Assembly: GCA_022773585.1 (NCBI GenBank)
Contig: JALEZZ010000069.1
Location: 18,124 to 82,123, forward strand
DNA length: 64,000 bases
Reading direction: 5' to 3'
Source: Selenomonas sp.
GTDB taxonomy: Bacteria > Bacillota > Negativicutes > Selenomonadales > Selenomonadaceae
Shown here: piece by piece, positions 35,994 to 43,499 of the stretch
Position numbering within the stretch: position 1 is the first letter of the stretch
Layout: each line of letters begins with the position of its first letter
Notes under the pieces: generated by a model
Told to the model about the DNA's origin: nothing
Databases searched by the model: none
Seen by the model: the letters and a program-made list of their open reading frames with translations, nothing else
Program-made: the position numbers and the translations under genes

Positions 35994-36872
35994 TCAGTCT
36001 TCGCTGATGGCGATGTCATTCATAGCCTCTTTCATTGCGTTGTGGACGGCATCCTGGAATGCACGGCCATTGGGAAAGCCGTTGTGCGACTTGCCCTTGG
36101 CGGCGATGTCGTTGCGATAGAGATAGTCGCCGCTCCCACAGTCGACGAAGCGCACGCGGAGCCAGACGCTCGGCTTTGTCGTGCTCGAGCCAATCGGAGG
36201 CAGCGGCCAGACCATGTGATGGTAGAATTCCGAATTGCCTTCGGTCAGCGTGACCATGAGGACGTACTGATAGTCAAAGGCTTTGCCTGCCGAGACGAGG
36301 TCTTTGCGGACGAGGTCGGCAGTGCCGCGCGGCTGGACTTTGACGGGGACGCCGTCGGCATCGAGTGCGTCCTCTTTCTGGATGGAGTCTTTTGAAATGG
36401 CGCCGCTCACGAGACCGACGTCGCCAGACGTGCCAGCGCCATCTTTCGTGACGGTCGCCGTGCCATGCTGGCCGGCATAGCGGTCTTCCGCCATCTGCAG
36501 GAGGCGCGTATTGACGTCCGTGCCTTTCATGACGGCAAAGCTTTCGCGCGGGAATTTCTGGCGGATCTGCGCGTAAATATCATTTTTCACGCGATCCTCT
36601 GAGACGAGGGCTTCGTCACCATTGACGATGACGGCGATCCGCGTGCGGCCGCCCGGGCCGACCGGCCCTTTGCTGCCATAGATGATGTGATGTGCGCGGG
36701 CATAGACATCCGAAGACTGGTAGTCCTTGTCCTTTTTGAGTTCTCGCTGTGCGACGCTGACGCTCGGCTGGCTGACAGCTGCCTCAGCCGTCGCGGCGTC
36801 CTCTGCGGGCGCAAAGGACGGCAGCAGGAGTGCTGCGAGGAGCAGCAGGCATCCTTGGATGATTCGTTTCAT
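35994..36872 (-). CDS. Secreted protein of unknown function
   Basis: 292 residues from MKRIIQGCLLLLAALLLPSF, chosen because GGAGGG lies seven to twelve bases upstream. Signal peptide ends near FAPAED. The mature protein has a strand-rich core with GGRTRIAVIVNGDEALVSED and DIYAQIRQKFPRESFAVMKG, resembling in outline envelope proteins that measure or assemble nucleotide-independent regulators, but I cannot name a family. No lipobox cysteine at the cleavage site. Likely cotranscribed with the downstream secreted-protein gene. Confidence 0.7.
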   Translation of the reverse strand: MKRIIQGCLLLLAALLLPSFAPAEDAATAEAAVSQPSVSVAQRELKKDKDYQSSDVYARAHHIIYGSKGPVGPGGRTRIAVIVNGDEALVSEDRVKNDIYAQIRQKFPRESFAVMKGTDVNTRLLQMAEDRYAGQHGTATVTKDGAGTSGDVGLVSGAISKDSIQKEDALDADGVPVKVQPRGTADLVRKDLVSAGKAFDYQYVLMVTLTEGNSEFYHHMVWPLPPIGSSTTKPSVWLRVRFVDCGSGDYLYRNDIAAKGKSHNGFPNGRAFQDAVHNAMKEAMNDIAISED

Positions 36873-37010
36873 GCTTGGTTCCCTCCAATGCAGATGTGGT
36901 CGATACAAGATAGTTCTTTTTAAATTTTAACACGGTTTCGTTCTTGGGACAAGGGGATTTCAAATGCCCGCGTAAATCGCAATCATGCATCTCATACGCC
37001 TAGCTTGTGA

Positions 37011-37060
37011 GACTCCCTCAGTCAGCCATTCGGCTGACAGCCCCCTCTGAGAGGGGGCCT
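37011..37060. repeat. Half-module of the palindromic repeat
   Basis: GACTCCCTCAGTCAGCC, ATTCGGCTGAC and CCCCCTCTGAGAGGGGG directly after the rsmG stop; may double as its terminator. Confidence 0.75.
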
Positions 37061-37064
37061 GATG

Positions 37065-37784
37065 TTACAGCGGCTTTTTTGCGGGGGTGCCGGCCTTTCT
37101 GGGGTATGCTTTTGGCGTCGGGGCGATTTTCGTGATCGTCAGGACGGCGCGCTTGTCGGAAAGGCCCGGGAGCGTGACGGGACGGATCGTTTCGAGGCGG
37201 CCGCCGAGGAGCTTCAGGGCGCGCTTGGCGTCTGTCGCTTCTTCTTCGGCTGTGCGGCCTTTGAGTGCGATGAGGTGGCCCCCCTTCTTGACGAAGGGCA
37301 GCGTGTACTCGAGGAGCACGGGCAGGCGGGCGACGGCGCGGCTGACGGCGATGTCGTAGCGTTCGCGGTGCTGCTGCTCGCGGGCGGCATCCTCGGCGCG
37401 CGCATGGACGCAGGTGACGCCCGTGAGGCCGAGGTCTTCAACGACGGCTTCAAGGAATGCCAGCCGCTTCGCGAGGCTGTCCATGAGCGTCAGGCGGATG
37501 GACGGATCGAAAATTTTGAGCGGCACTCCCGGAAAGCCTGCGCCCGTGCCGACGTCGATGACGGTCGGAGCCCCATCGAAGAGCTTTTTGTCGTAGGCCG
37601 TGAGCGAGTCGATCATGTGCTTGACCGCGACGTCCCGCGGCTCGGTGATGGCCGTGAGGTTCATGCGCTCGTTCCAGTCGACGAGCAGCGCGTCATAGCG
37701 CGTGAATTTCAGAATCTGGTCTTCGGAGAGAGAAAGGGAAGCCGCCTCTGCGGCGGCACGGAGTTCGGTCGTGAAATCGGTCAT
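37065..37784 (-). CDS. rsmG: 16S rRNA (guanine527-N7)-methyltransferase RsmG (GidB)
   Basis: 239 residues. SAM-dependent methylation of G527 in 16S rRNA. Core: VIDVGTGAGFPGVPLKIFDP (SAM-binding), RLTLMDSLAKRLAFLEAVVE, then YDIAVSRAVARLPVLLEYTL. C-terminus is lysine/proline-rich (TPKAYPRKAGTPAKKPL). In most Firmicutes rsmG sits next to mnmG; here it is 21 kb away, on the other side of oriC, with trkH upstream. Confidence 0.96.
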   Translation of the reverse strand: MTDFTTELRAAAEAASLSLSEDQILKFTRYDALLVDWNERMNLTAITEPRDVAVKHMIDSLTAYDKKLFDGAPTVIDVGTGAGFPGVPLKIFDPSIRLTLMDSLAKRLAFLEAVVEDLGLTGVTCVHARAEDAAREQQHRERYDIAVSRAVARLPVLLEYTLPFVKKGGHLIALKGRTAEEEATDAKRALKLLGGRLETIRPVTLPGLSDKRAVLTITKIAPTPKAYPRKAGTPAKKPL

Positions 37785-37856
37785 AGACAGTTCCTTTTTT
37801 GTAGAGTTCTTCTAGAAAGTATTTTCGCCGCCAAGCGCAGGATTTCCTGCCACAGC

Positions 37857-39407
37857 TCACCATTTCTTCTGCGCGCTCTCGCCGCCGATGGCGCCGAGCA
37901 TCAGCAGGGAGAAGATGCCGGCGCGGCCTGCGAGCATCAGGAGGATGGCGACGATTTTCGTCGCGGGAGCGAGGGCGGCGAGGCCTTCGAGGCCGAGGAG
38001 CAGCGCGACCTGGCCCGTGCTCGTGAGGCAGCCCGCCGAGAGGCCCATGGCCGGGAGGATGGCGACGCCCGACGCCGCGATGGCGATCGTGCCGAGAAAG
38101 AAGAACGCATTCGTCAGGAAGAAGAATGCGAGGATGCGGCCGACGACCTTGTCCGGCACGGCGAGGCCGTCGAGGCGCACGCTGACGACCATGTGCGGGT
38201 GGAGCGTGCGGCGGAGCTCCTCGACCGTCAATTTTGCGAGGACAAGCAGGCGCACCACCTTCAGACCGCCTGCCGGACTGCCGATGCAGCCGCCGACGAA
38301 CGCGAGCAAAAACAGCACGTAGCGGTCGAAATCCGGCCATGCGGAGACAGCGACCGACGAGAAGCCCGCCGTCGTGAAAAATGAAATGACATGGAAAGCG
38401 CCGTGGCGCAGCGCCGTCAGGATGGGATACGTGCCCGTGAAAGCGAGGTGGAGCGCCACGAGAAGCGAGCAGGCCGCAGCGACCGCGAGCGTCGCGCGGA
38501 GCTCGGCGTCCGCCCAGAGGAGGCGCGGACTGCGGCGCGCGATGCATTTCCAGTACAAGAGAAAATTGCCGCCCGTCACGAGCATCATGCAGCAGCCCGC
38601 CGCCTCGAGTGCGGAATCGCGGCCGAGCGAGCCCATCGAGAACGCCGAAGCCGCGCCGCTGCCCGCCGTCGAAATCGTCGTGAGCGAGAGCAGCAGCGCC
38701 CGCAGCGGCGTCAGCCCGAGCGCGAGGAACACGCCGAGGAAGATGACCGTCAGCCCGCCATACACCGCGAGCCCCTGCCAGATCGACTGGTGCATCTTTC
38801 GCCAGACCGGGCTGAAATAGACGCTCTGCCGCGCCGTCAAAGTGATGCCGAAGCAGCCGCTGACCTGCGGCAAGACCGTCACGAGCATCACGACGAACGC
38901 GAGCCCGCCGAGCCAGTTCATGAGCCCGTGCCAGAGCACGAGCGATGGCGGCAGCGCCCCCGCCACATAATCAAAATTCGACAACCCCGTCGCCGTGAAC
39001 GACGACATGCTCTCGAAGAACGCATCGAGCGGCGAAAGCTGCCCCGACAGCACGAACGGCATCGCCCCGACGAACGCGAGATACGGCCATGCCATCACCG
39101 CGAAAAGCGCCCCCTCCGCGAGCGTCAGCGGCCGCTTGTGCTCCCGCCCGAGATGGCGGAAAAGCGCGCCCGTCGCGACCGCCACGAGCAGCGGCACGCC
39201 ATACGTCGAGAGCCCCGCCGACGCACCGGCGCCAGCGACCGCCATCGCCTTCCCCGTCATCCACGTCCCCGAAGCCCCCGTCACCCGCGCGACCGCGCCC
39301 GTCACCACATCCTGCTGCGAAAGCGCGAGCGGCAGCAAGAGGAGCGCCGAAAGGGCCACCGACAGCCGCGAGAGCAGATACCAGAAAATCGCATGGGCAT
39401 GGCGCAT
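37857..39407 (-). CDS. trkH: TrkH-type potassium uptake channel subunit, copy 2
   Basis: 516 residues, polytopic. The four filter loops are recognisable but divergent: SSFTATGLSN, TTISTAGSGA, SFFTTAGFSS and CLTSTGQVAL, each keeping the key glycine but not the usual GGF and NVG neighbours, followed by GGCIGSPAGGLKVVRLL. Ion selectivity may therefore differ (K+ versus Na+). Upstream on the same strand, beyond two toxin-antitoxin remnants, is trkA, suggesting that trkA-trkH was an operon split by those insertions. GGAGG precedes the ATG. Confidence 0.88.
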   Translation of the reverse strand: MRHAHAIFWYLLSRLSVALSALLLLPLALSQQDVVTGAVARVTGASGTWMTGKAMAVAGAGASAGLSTYGVPLLVAVATGALFRHLGREHKRPLTLAEGALFAVMAWPYLAFVGAMPFVLSGQLSPLDAFFESMSSFTATGLSNFDYVAGALPPSLVLWHGLMNWLGGLAFVVMLVTVLPQVSGCFGITLTARQSVYFSPVWRKMHQSIWQGLAVYGGLTVIFLGVFLALGLTPLRALLLSLTTISTAGSGAASAFSMGSLGRDSALEAAGCCMMLVTGGNFLLYWKCIARRSPRLLWADAELRATLAVAAACSLLVALHLAFTGTYPILTALRHGAFHVISFFTTAGFSSVAVSAWPDFDRYVLFLLAFVGGCIGSPAGGLKVVRLLVLAKLTVEELRRTLHPHMVVSVRLDGLAVPDKVVGRILAFFFLTNAFFFLGTIAIAASGVAILPAMGLSAGCLTSTGQVALLLGLEGLAALAPATKIVAILLMLAGRAGIFSLLMLGAIGGESAQKKW

Positions 39408-39467
39408 GAGGGAGGCCTCCTTTCAGGAAAATTCAAGAGAAAGACAGCAAATGTATATGCAATTACC

Positions 39468-39488
39468 ATACAACATGGTATAATGCAG
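39468..39488 (+). promoter_or_regulatory. Operator/promoter of antitoxin 1
   Basis: TACCAT-ACAAC-ATGGTA inverted repeat (about 39467-39483) overlaps the TATAAT -10 box, the usual place for antitoxin autoregulation. Confidence 0.6.
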
Positions 39489-39508
39489 ATAGAAGGGAGC
39501 GATGCAGA

Positions 39509-39784
39509 ATGGCTGCAACAAAATCACTCAGCATCCGCGTGGACGCGAACCTCAAGCGGGAATCGGAAGACGTCTTGGAAAAGCTCGGTGTTTCGACATC
39601 GACAGTGGTCTCGATGCTTTTGAAAACCATCGTCCGCAATCAGGCCATTCCTCCAGAACTGTTCACCATCACATCAAAAGAGGAACGCAACCGCGCGTAT
39701 CTTGCAAAACTGGAGAAGAGCTTTGCAGAGTACGAAGCGGGCATGGGAGAGGCACATCCTTTGATGGAGGGCGCAGATGCATAA
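39509..39784 (+). CDS. RelB/DinJ family antitoxin, partner toxin truncated
   Basis: 91 residues. N-terminal ribbon-helix-helix LSIRVDANLKRESEDVLEKL, then VSTSTVVSMLLKTIVRNQAI, the DinJ/RelB pattern, with a C-terminal toxin-binding helix (EERNRAYLAKLEKSFAEYEA). GAAGGGAG lies upstream. The following gene starts inside its last codons (ATGCATAA overlap) but is only 19 codons long, so the antitoxin is orphaned. Confidence 0.88.
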   Translation: MAATKSLSIRVDANLKRESEDVLEKLGVSTSTVVSMLLKTIVRNQAIPPELFTITSKEERNRAYLAKLEKSFAEYEAGMGEAHPLMEGADA

Positions 39785-39836
39785 CATCATCTGGACGCCG
39801 ACGGCGTGGGAGGATGGACGTCATACTATATCGTAG
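39777..39836 (+). pseudogene. Truncated YoeB/Txe-type toxin
   Basis: ATG 39777 overlaps the antitoxin stop. It reads MHNIIWTPTAWEDG, the typical start of YoeB/Txe mRNA interferases (IxFTxxAWxDY), then RHTIS and a stop. The catalytic C-terminus is missing, and the next locus begins at once, so the toxin was cut off by a deletion or insertion. Confidence 0.75.
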
Positions 39837-39851
39837 TACAATATAGTACAG
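39819..39851 (+). promoter_or_regulatory. Candidate operator of antitoxin 2
   Basis: TACTATAT (about 39821) and ATATAGTA (ends about 39848) form an inverted repeat around CGTAGTACA, immediately before the AGAAGGGAGG of the next antitoxin gene. Confidence 0.5.
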
Positions 39852-39867
39852 AAGGGAGGAGATCACC

Positions 39868-40089
39868 ATGGGGTTTTCCATTCGGATGAATGAAGAGGAA
39901 CGGGCACTCGCGGACAGCTATGCGAAGCTGCATGCGATGTCGCTTGGTGAGGCGTTCAAGCGCGCCTTGTTTGAGAAAATCGAGGATGAGTACGACATCC
40001 GCGTAGCGGAAGAAGCACACGAAGCGTATGTCAAGAGTGGCAAGAAGCGCCGTCCCATCGAAGAACTCTGGAAGGAGACGGGGCTATGA
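39868..40089 (+). CDS. RelB-like ribbon-helix-helix antitoxin, partner toxin truncated
   Basis: 73 residues: MGFSIRMNEEERALADSYAK, then SLGEAFKRALFEKIEDEYDI and a C-terminal tail ending IEELWKETGL. This is the DUF6290/RelB type that pairs with RelE-like toxins. GGGAGGAG precedes the ATG. The toxin start codon overlaps its stop by four bases, but only the toxin's first half survives. Confidence 0.85.
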   Translation: MGFSIRMNEEERALADSYAKLHAMSLGEAFKRALFEKIEDEYDIRVAEEAHEAYVKSGKKRRPIEELWKETGL

Positions 40090-40373
40090 GCTGCCGCGTG
40101 GACACGACGGAACGCTTCGATCAGGAGTTCCGAAAACTCGACCACTATACGCAGCGGATGCTGAAGGCATGGATTGAAAAGCATCTCGTGGGTTGCGAAG
40201 ACCCGCGTGCGAAGGGCAAGGGGCTGACAGCGAACCTGGCGGGCTATTCTTTTCCCTTGAAATACTTCATGACCTTCTGTGCGAACTGGGTCTGGATGAA
40301 GAGGATGATGCGGTCGCCGGGGAGGAGGACGGTGGTGCCGTTCGGGATTTCGGCTTCGCCGGCGCGGACGTAG
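40086..40373 (+). pseudogene. Truncated RelE-type toxin fused to antisense trkA sequence
   Basis: Residues 1-50 match RelE: DTTERFDQEFRKLDHYTQRM, then LVGCEDPRAKGKGLTANLAG. The following WRYRIGDYR-type catalytic strand is absent. From about 40240 the frame reads the complement of the trkA 3' end and is meaningless (ending SPART). A deletion joined the toxin to the trkA stop region. Confidence 0.75.
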
Positions 40374-41590
40374 GCGCAGACGAGGCATTCTTTCGGGAGC
40401 TTGGCGTCCATGAGGCGCTTGCCGGCGGCGGGGGCGCCTTCCTGCATGATGACTTCGACGGCTTCGGCTTTCGCGCCTTCGAGGAGGGAGACGGAGACGA
40501 CGCCGCCGCGGCGGGCGAAGGCGAGGACTTCGCTGGCGGAGAGCAGGCGCGCGGAGAGGACGACGTCGACGCCGACTTTTTCCATGAGGTCGACGTATTC
40601 GTTGCGGGCGACGCGGACGACGGTCTTGTCGGCGCCGAGGTGCTTCGCGAGCAGCGCGAGCATGAGGTTGAGCTTGTCGTCTTCTGTGAGACAGACGACG
40701 ACGTCAGCTTCGGCGACGCCCTCTTCGAGCAGGAGGTCGATGTCGGTGCCGTCGCCGCAGATGGCGATGCCGTGCTCGAGTTTTTCGGCCATGAGCTGGC
40801 AGCGCTCGTGGTCTTTTTCGACGACTTTGACTTCGACGTCCTGCTTGTCGAGGAGGCTCGCAAGGGCGCGGCCGGTGCGCCCGGCGCCGATGACCATGAC
40901 GCGGTGGATGCGGCGGGCGTCGCGCTGGACGAAGTTCTGGCTGAACTGCTCGATGGCGGACGGGATGCCGATGAAGTAGGCGTTGTCGTGCGGCAGGAGC
41001 GAGTCGCCGCCATGCGGGATGATCATGCGGTGGTCGCGGAAGATCATGCCGGCGAGGACGCCGCGCGGGAGCTCGATGTCTTTGAGCTGCTTGCGGGCAA
41101 AGGGCGACGAGCGGCGCACGCGGGTCTCGAAGAGGCGGACTTTGCCGTGGGCGAAGTCTTCGACGTTGAGGGCGGCGGGGGTCATGAGGATGCGGTTGAT
41201 TTCGTTCGCGGTGATGAGCTCGGGGTTGAGCATGAGGTCGATGTCGAAATTTTCCTTCAGGTATTCTTTGGCTTCGCCCATGAACTGCATGTCGCGGATG
41301 CGGGCGATGGTGTGGGCGATGCCGTGCTTTTTGGCGAGGATGCAGCAGACCATGTTGACTTCGTCGCTGGCGGTGACGGCGATGAGGATGTCGGCGCCGC
41401 GGATGTCGGGCTCGTTCATGGTGATGGGGCTCGCGCCGTTGGCGTGGATGGTGAGGACGTCGAGGGTGTTCTTCGGCCCTTCGAGCTGGGCGGCGTCATG
41501 GTCGACGATGACGACGTCGAAGGATTCTTTTGACAGGAGCTCGGCGATGCTGTACCCGAGCTTGCCCGCGCCGATGACGATGACGCGCAT
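40244..41590 (-). CDS. trkA: Trk system potassium uptake protein TrkA
   Basis: 448 residues. Cytosolic NAD(H)/ATP-binding regulator that forms a gating ring on TrkH. Two tandem RCK units: Rossmann MRVIVIGAGKLGYSIAELLS and RVMVIGAGRTGRALASLLDK, each followed by a TrkA-C domain (ELPRGVLAGMIFRD; AKLPKECLVCAYVR). Ends with LPGDRIILFIQ and KYFKGKE. GGAGG precedes the ATG. Its stop touches the remnant of the RelE toxin. Confidence 0.95.
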   Translation of the reverse strand: MRVIVIGAGKLGYSIAELLSKESFDVVIVDHDAAQLEGPKNTLDVLTIHANGASPITMNEPDIRGADILIAVTASDEVNMVCCILAKKHGIAHTIARIRDMQFMGEAKEYLKENFDIDLMLNPELITANEINRILMTPAALNVEDFAHGKVRLFETRVRRSSPFARKQLKDIELPRGVLAGMIFRDHRMIIPHGGDSLLPHDNAYFIGIPSAIEQFSQNFVQRDARRIHRVMVIGAGRTGRALASLLDKQDVEVKVVEKDHERCQLMAEKLEHGIAICGDGTDIDLLLEEGVAEADVVVCLTEDDKLNLMLALLAKHLGADKTVVRVARNEYVDLMEKVGVDVVLSARLLSASEVLAFARRGGVVSVSLLEGAKAEAVEVIMQEGAPAAGKRLMDAKLPKECLVCAYVRAGEAEIPNGTTVLLPGDRIILFIQTQFAQKVMKYFKGKE

Positions 41591-41670
41591 GGGTAGGGCC
41601 TCCTTTTCTTTCGTTCTGATTTTATTTCAAGTATACGTTTCGCAAAGGGCTCCGTCAACCGCGATTTTCC

Positions 41671-41699
41671 TTGACACTCTGCCGCGCGTTTGCTAGATT
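41671..41699 (+). promoter_or_regulatory. Promoter of the ZTP riboswitch-purH unit
   Basis: TTGACA (41671-41676), 17 bases, TAGATT (41694-41699). Transcription would begin near 41706. Confidence 0.75.
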
Positions 41700-41710
41700 A
41701 TTAGTAGGAA

Positions 41711-41822
41711 TCTTGCACGACTGACGGAAGTGGAGTTCACCACGGGGAGTGCAAGTGGCAGCGTTGCTGCAGGAGAGCCGACCGTCTGGGCAAGAGCCTT
41801 GGACTTTGTCGGCTCTTTTTTC
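41711..41822 (+). promoter_or_regulatory. ZTP (pfl) riboswitch with terminator
   Basis: P1 stem CTTGCAC/GTGCAAG encloses GTGGAGTTCACCAC and CGGGGAG, followed by a GCAGC-GTT-GCTGC hairpin and the conserved pseudoknot strand ending CTGGGCA. The expression platform is a terminator: AGAGCCGAC (41774-41782) pairs with GTCGGCTCT (41808-41816), then six T. AGAGCCGAC lies next to the ligand-binding pseudoknot strand, so ZTP/ZMP binding should prevent termination and turn on the purine gene. Confidence 0.88.
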
Positions 41823-41849
41823 GTGCGATTTTGCAAAGGAGACAGCGAA

Positions 41850-43025
41850 ATGAAAGAACTCGAACTGAAGTATGGCTGCAACCCGAACCAGAAGCCGGCG
41901 AAGGTGTATATGGAGGAGGGCGAGCTGCCATTCACGGTGCTGAACGGGCGTCCGGGATACATCAATCTGCTCGACGCGATGAACAGCTGGCAGCTCGTGC
42001 GGGAGCTCAAAAAGGCGACGGGGCTGCCGGCGGCGGCTTCGTTCAAGCATGTGAGCCCGGCGGGTGCGGCCGTGGCGGTGCCGCTGTCGAATGTGCTGCA
42101 GAAAGTGTATTTCGTCGAGGGCGTGGAGCTTTCGCCGGTCGCGACGGCGTACATCCGCGCGCGCGGCGCCGACCGCATGAGTTCGTATGGCGATTTCGTG
42201 GCGCTGTCGGATGAGTGCGATGCGCAGACGGCGTCGTTCCTGAAGCGCGAGGTGTCGGACGGCATCATCGCGCCGTCGTACAGTGCGGAGGCGCTCGAGA
42301 TCCTGAAGACGAAGCGCAAGGGCAGCTATCTCGTGATCCAGATGGATCCTGCCTATGAGCCGCCCGCGGTCGAGACGAAGCAGGTCTTCGGCGTGACGTT
42401 CTCGCAGAAGCGCAACGATGTGGCCATCACGGAGGACTGCCTGAAGGACATTGCGACGAAGGCGAAGGATCTGCCGAGCGCGGCGAAGCGCGATCTCCTG
42501 ATCGCGCTCATCACGCTGAAATACACGCAGTCGAACTCGGTCTGCTACACGTATGACGGGCAGGCCATCGGCATCGGCGCAGGCCAGCAGAGCCGCGTCC
42601 ACTGCACGCGCCTCGCGGGCGGCAAGGCCGACCGCTGGTTCCTGCGCCAGAGCCCGCAGGTGCTGAATCTGCCGTTCAAGGAAGAGGTGCGCCGCCCGGA
42701 TCGCGACAACGCGATTGACGTCTACATCGGCGACGAGTGGGAAGATTTGCTCGAAACGGACGACTGGAAGCGCGTCTTCAAGGAGAAGCCGCCGGTCTTT
42801 ACGGCGGAGGAGAAGAAGGCGTGGCTCGCGAAGGCGGCGCATGGCGTCTGCCTCGGCTCGGATGCGTTCTTCCCGTTCGGCGACAACATCGAGCGCGCGC
42901 ATAAATCCGGCGTGCAGTACGTGGCGCAGACGGGCGGCTCGATCCGCGACGACAATGTCATCGAGACGGCTGACAAGTACGGCATGACGATGGCGATGAC
43001 GCATATTCGGCTGTTCCATCACTAA
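41850..43025 (+). CDS. Single-domain AICAR transformylase (phosphoribosylaminoimidazolecarboxamide formyltransferase)
   Basis: 391 residues from MKELELKYGCNPNQKPAKVY; AAAGGAGA lies upstream. Adds a formyl group from 10-formyl-THF to AICAR (ZMP) in purine synthesis. The active-site block AASFKHVSPAGAAVA (Lys-His pair) and AIGIGAGQQSRVHCTRLAGG are present. It lacks the IMP cyclohydrolase domain of full PurH, so cyclization must be done elsewhere. Control by a ZTP riboswitch directly upstream fits: the ligand is the substrate or its triphosphate. Confidence 0.92.
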   Translation: MKELELKYGCNPNQKPAKVYMEEGELPFTVLNGRPGYINLLDAMNSWQLVRELKKATGLPAAASFKHVSPAGAAVAVPLSNVLQKVYFVEGVELSPVATAYIRARGADRMSSYGDFVALSDECDAQTASFLKREVSDGIIAPSYSAEALEILKTKRKGSYLVIQMDPAYEPPAVETKQVFGVTFSQKRNDVAITEDCLKDIATKAKDLPSAAKRDLLIALITLKYTQSNSVCYTYDGQAIGIGAGQQSRVHCTRLAGGKADRWFLRQSPQVLNLPFKEEVRRPDRDNAIDVYIGDEWEDLLETDDWKRVFKEKPPVFTAEEKKAWLAKAAHGVCLGSDAFFPFGDNIERAHKSGVQYVAQTGGSIRDDNVIETADKYGMTMAMTHIRLFHH

Positions 43026-43037
43026 AGAAGAAAGAAC

Positions 43038-43164
43038 GCGGTCGCGAAGAGAGGATTTCGCACGCAGGCGGGGACGGGGATGCACCGGAATCCACGGACG
43101 ATTCCTTAACGGATTCCTTTTGCATCCCCGTCCCCGCCCGAAGGAAAGGTTGCGGTCGCGAAGA
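43038..43164. repeat. Palindromic-core element, copy 3
   Basis: Arms GGCGGGGACGGGGATGCA (43067-43084) and TGCATCCCCGTCCCCGCC (43121-43138) are exact complements. Core 43085-43120, on the minus strand, starts AAAGGAATCCGTTAAGG and ends GTGGATTCCGG. The whole is flanked by a 13-base direct repeat GCGGTCGCGAAGA (43038-43050, 43152-43164). Confidence 0.85.
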
Positions 43165-43200
43165 AAATATTCATTTGTTGATGAGCGTGGCTCATACAGA

Positions 43201-43393
43201 AGGCCCCTTCCCAGAGGGGGCTGTCGGCGCAGCCGACTGGGGGAGTGTCGGAGGTAGGGAGCAACTTATCTATCGATTGCTGTCTGCGAAGGTAGGAATT
43301 TCCTTCGCAGGTGACAATCGCATGAGTTGCTTGTCCCTACCTTCGACACTCCCCCTGCCACTTTGTGGCCCTCCCCCCTCTGAGAGGGGGGCT
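43201..43393. repeat. Modular palindromic repeat, complete element
   Basis: Left module GGCCCCTTCCCAGAGGGGGC, GTCGGCGCAGCCGAC, GGGGGAGTGTCGGAGGTAG; centre CTGCGAAGG/CCTTCGCAG; right module CTACCTTCGACACTCCCCC and CCCCCCTCTGAGAGGGGGG. Confidence 0.85.
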
Positions 43394-43407
43394 GAATATA
43401 TAAGAAT

Positions 43408-43456
43408 GGCTCCGTTCCTTGCGATGATTTTCTGTCGTAAGGAACGGAGCCGTTTT
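43408..43456. terminator. Hairpin terminator downstream of the EAL gene
   Basis: GGCTCCGTTCCTTGCGA pairs with TCGTAAGGAACGGAGCC; TTTTC follows on the plus strand. Confidence 0.7.
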
Positions 43457-43499
43457 CGTACATAAAAGCAAGCCCTGCGGAGGACGATACTGCAGGTTT

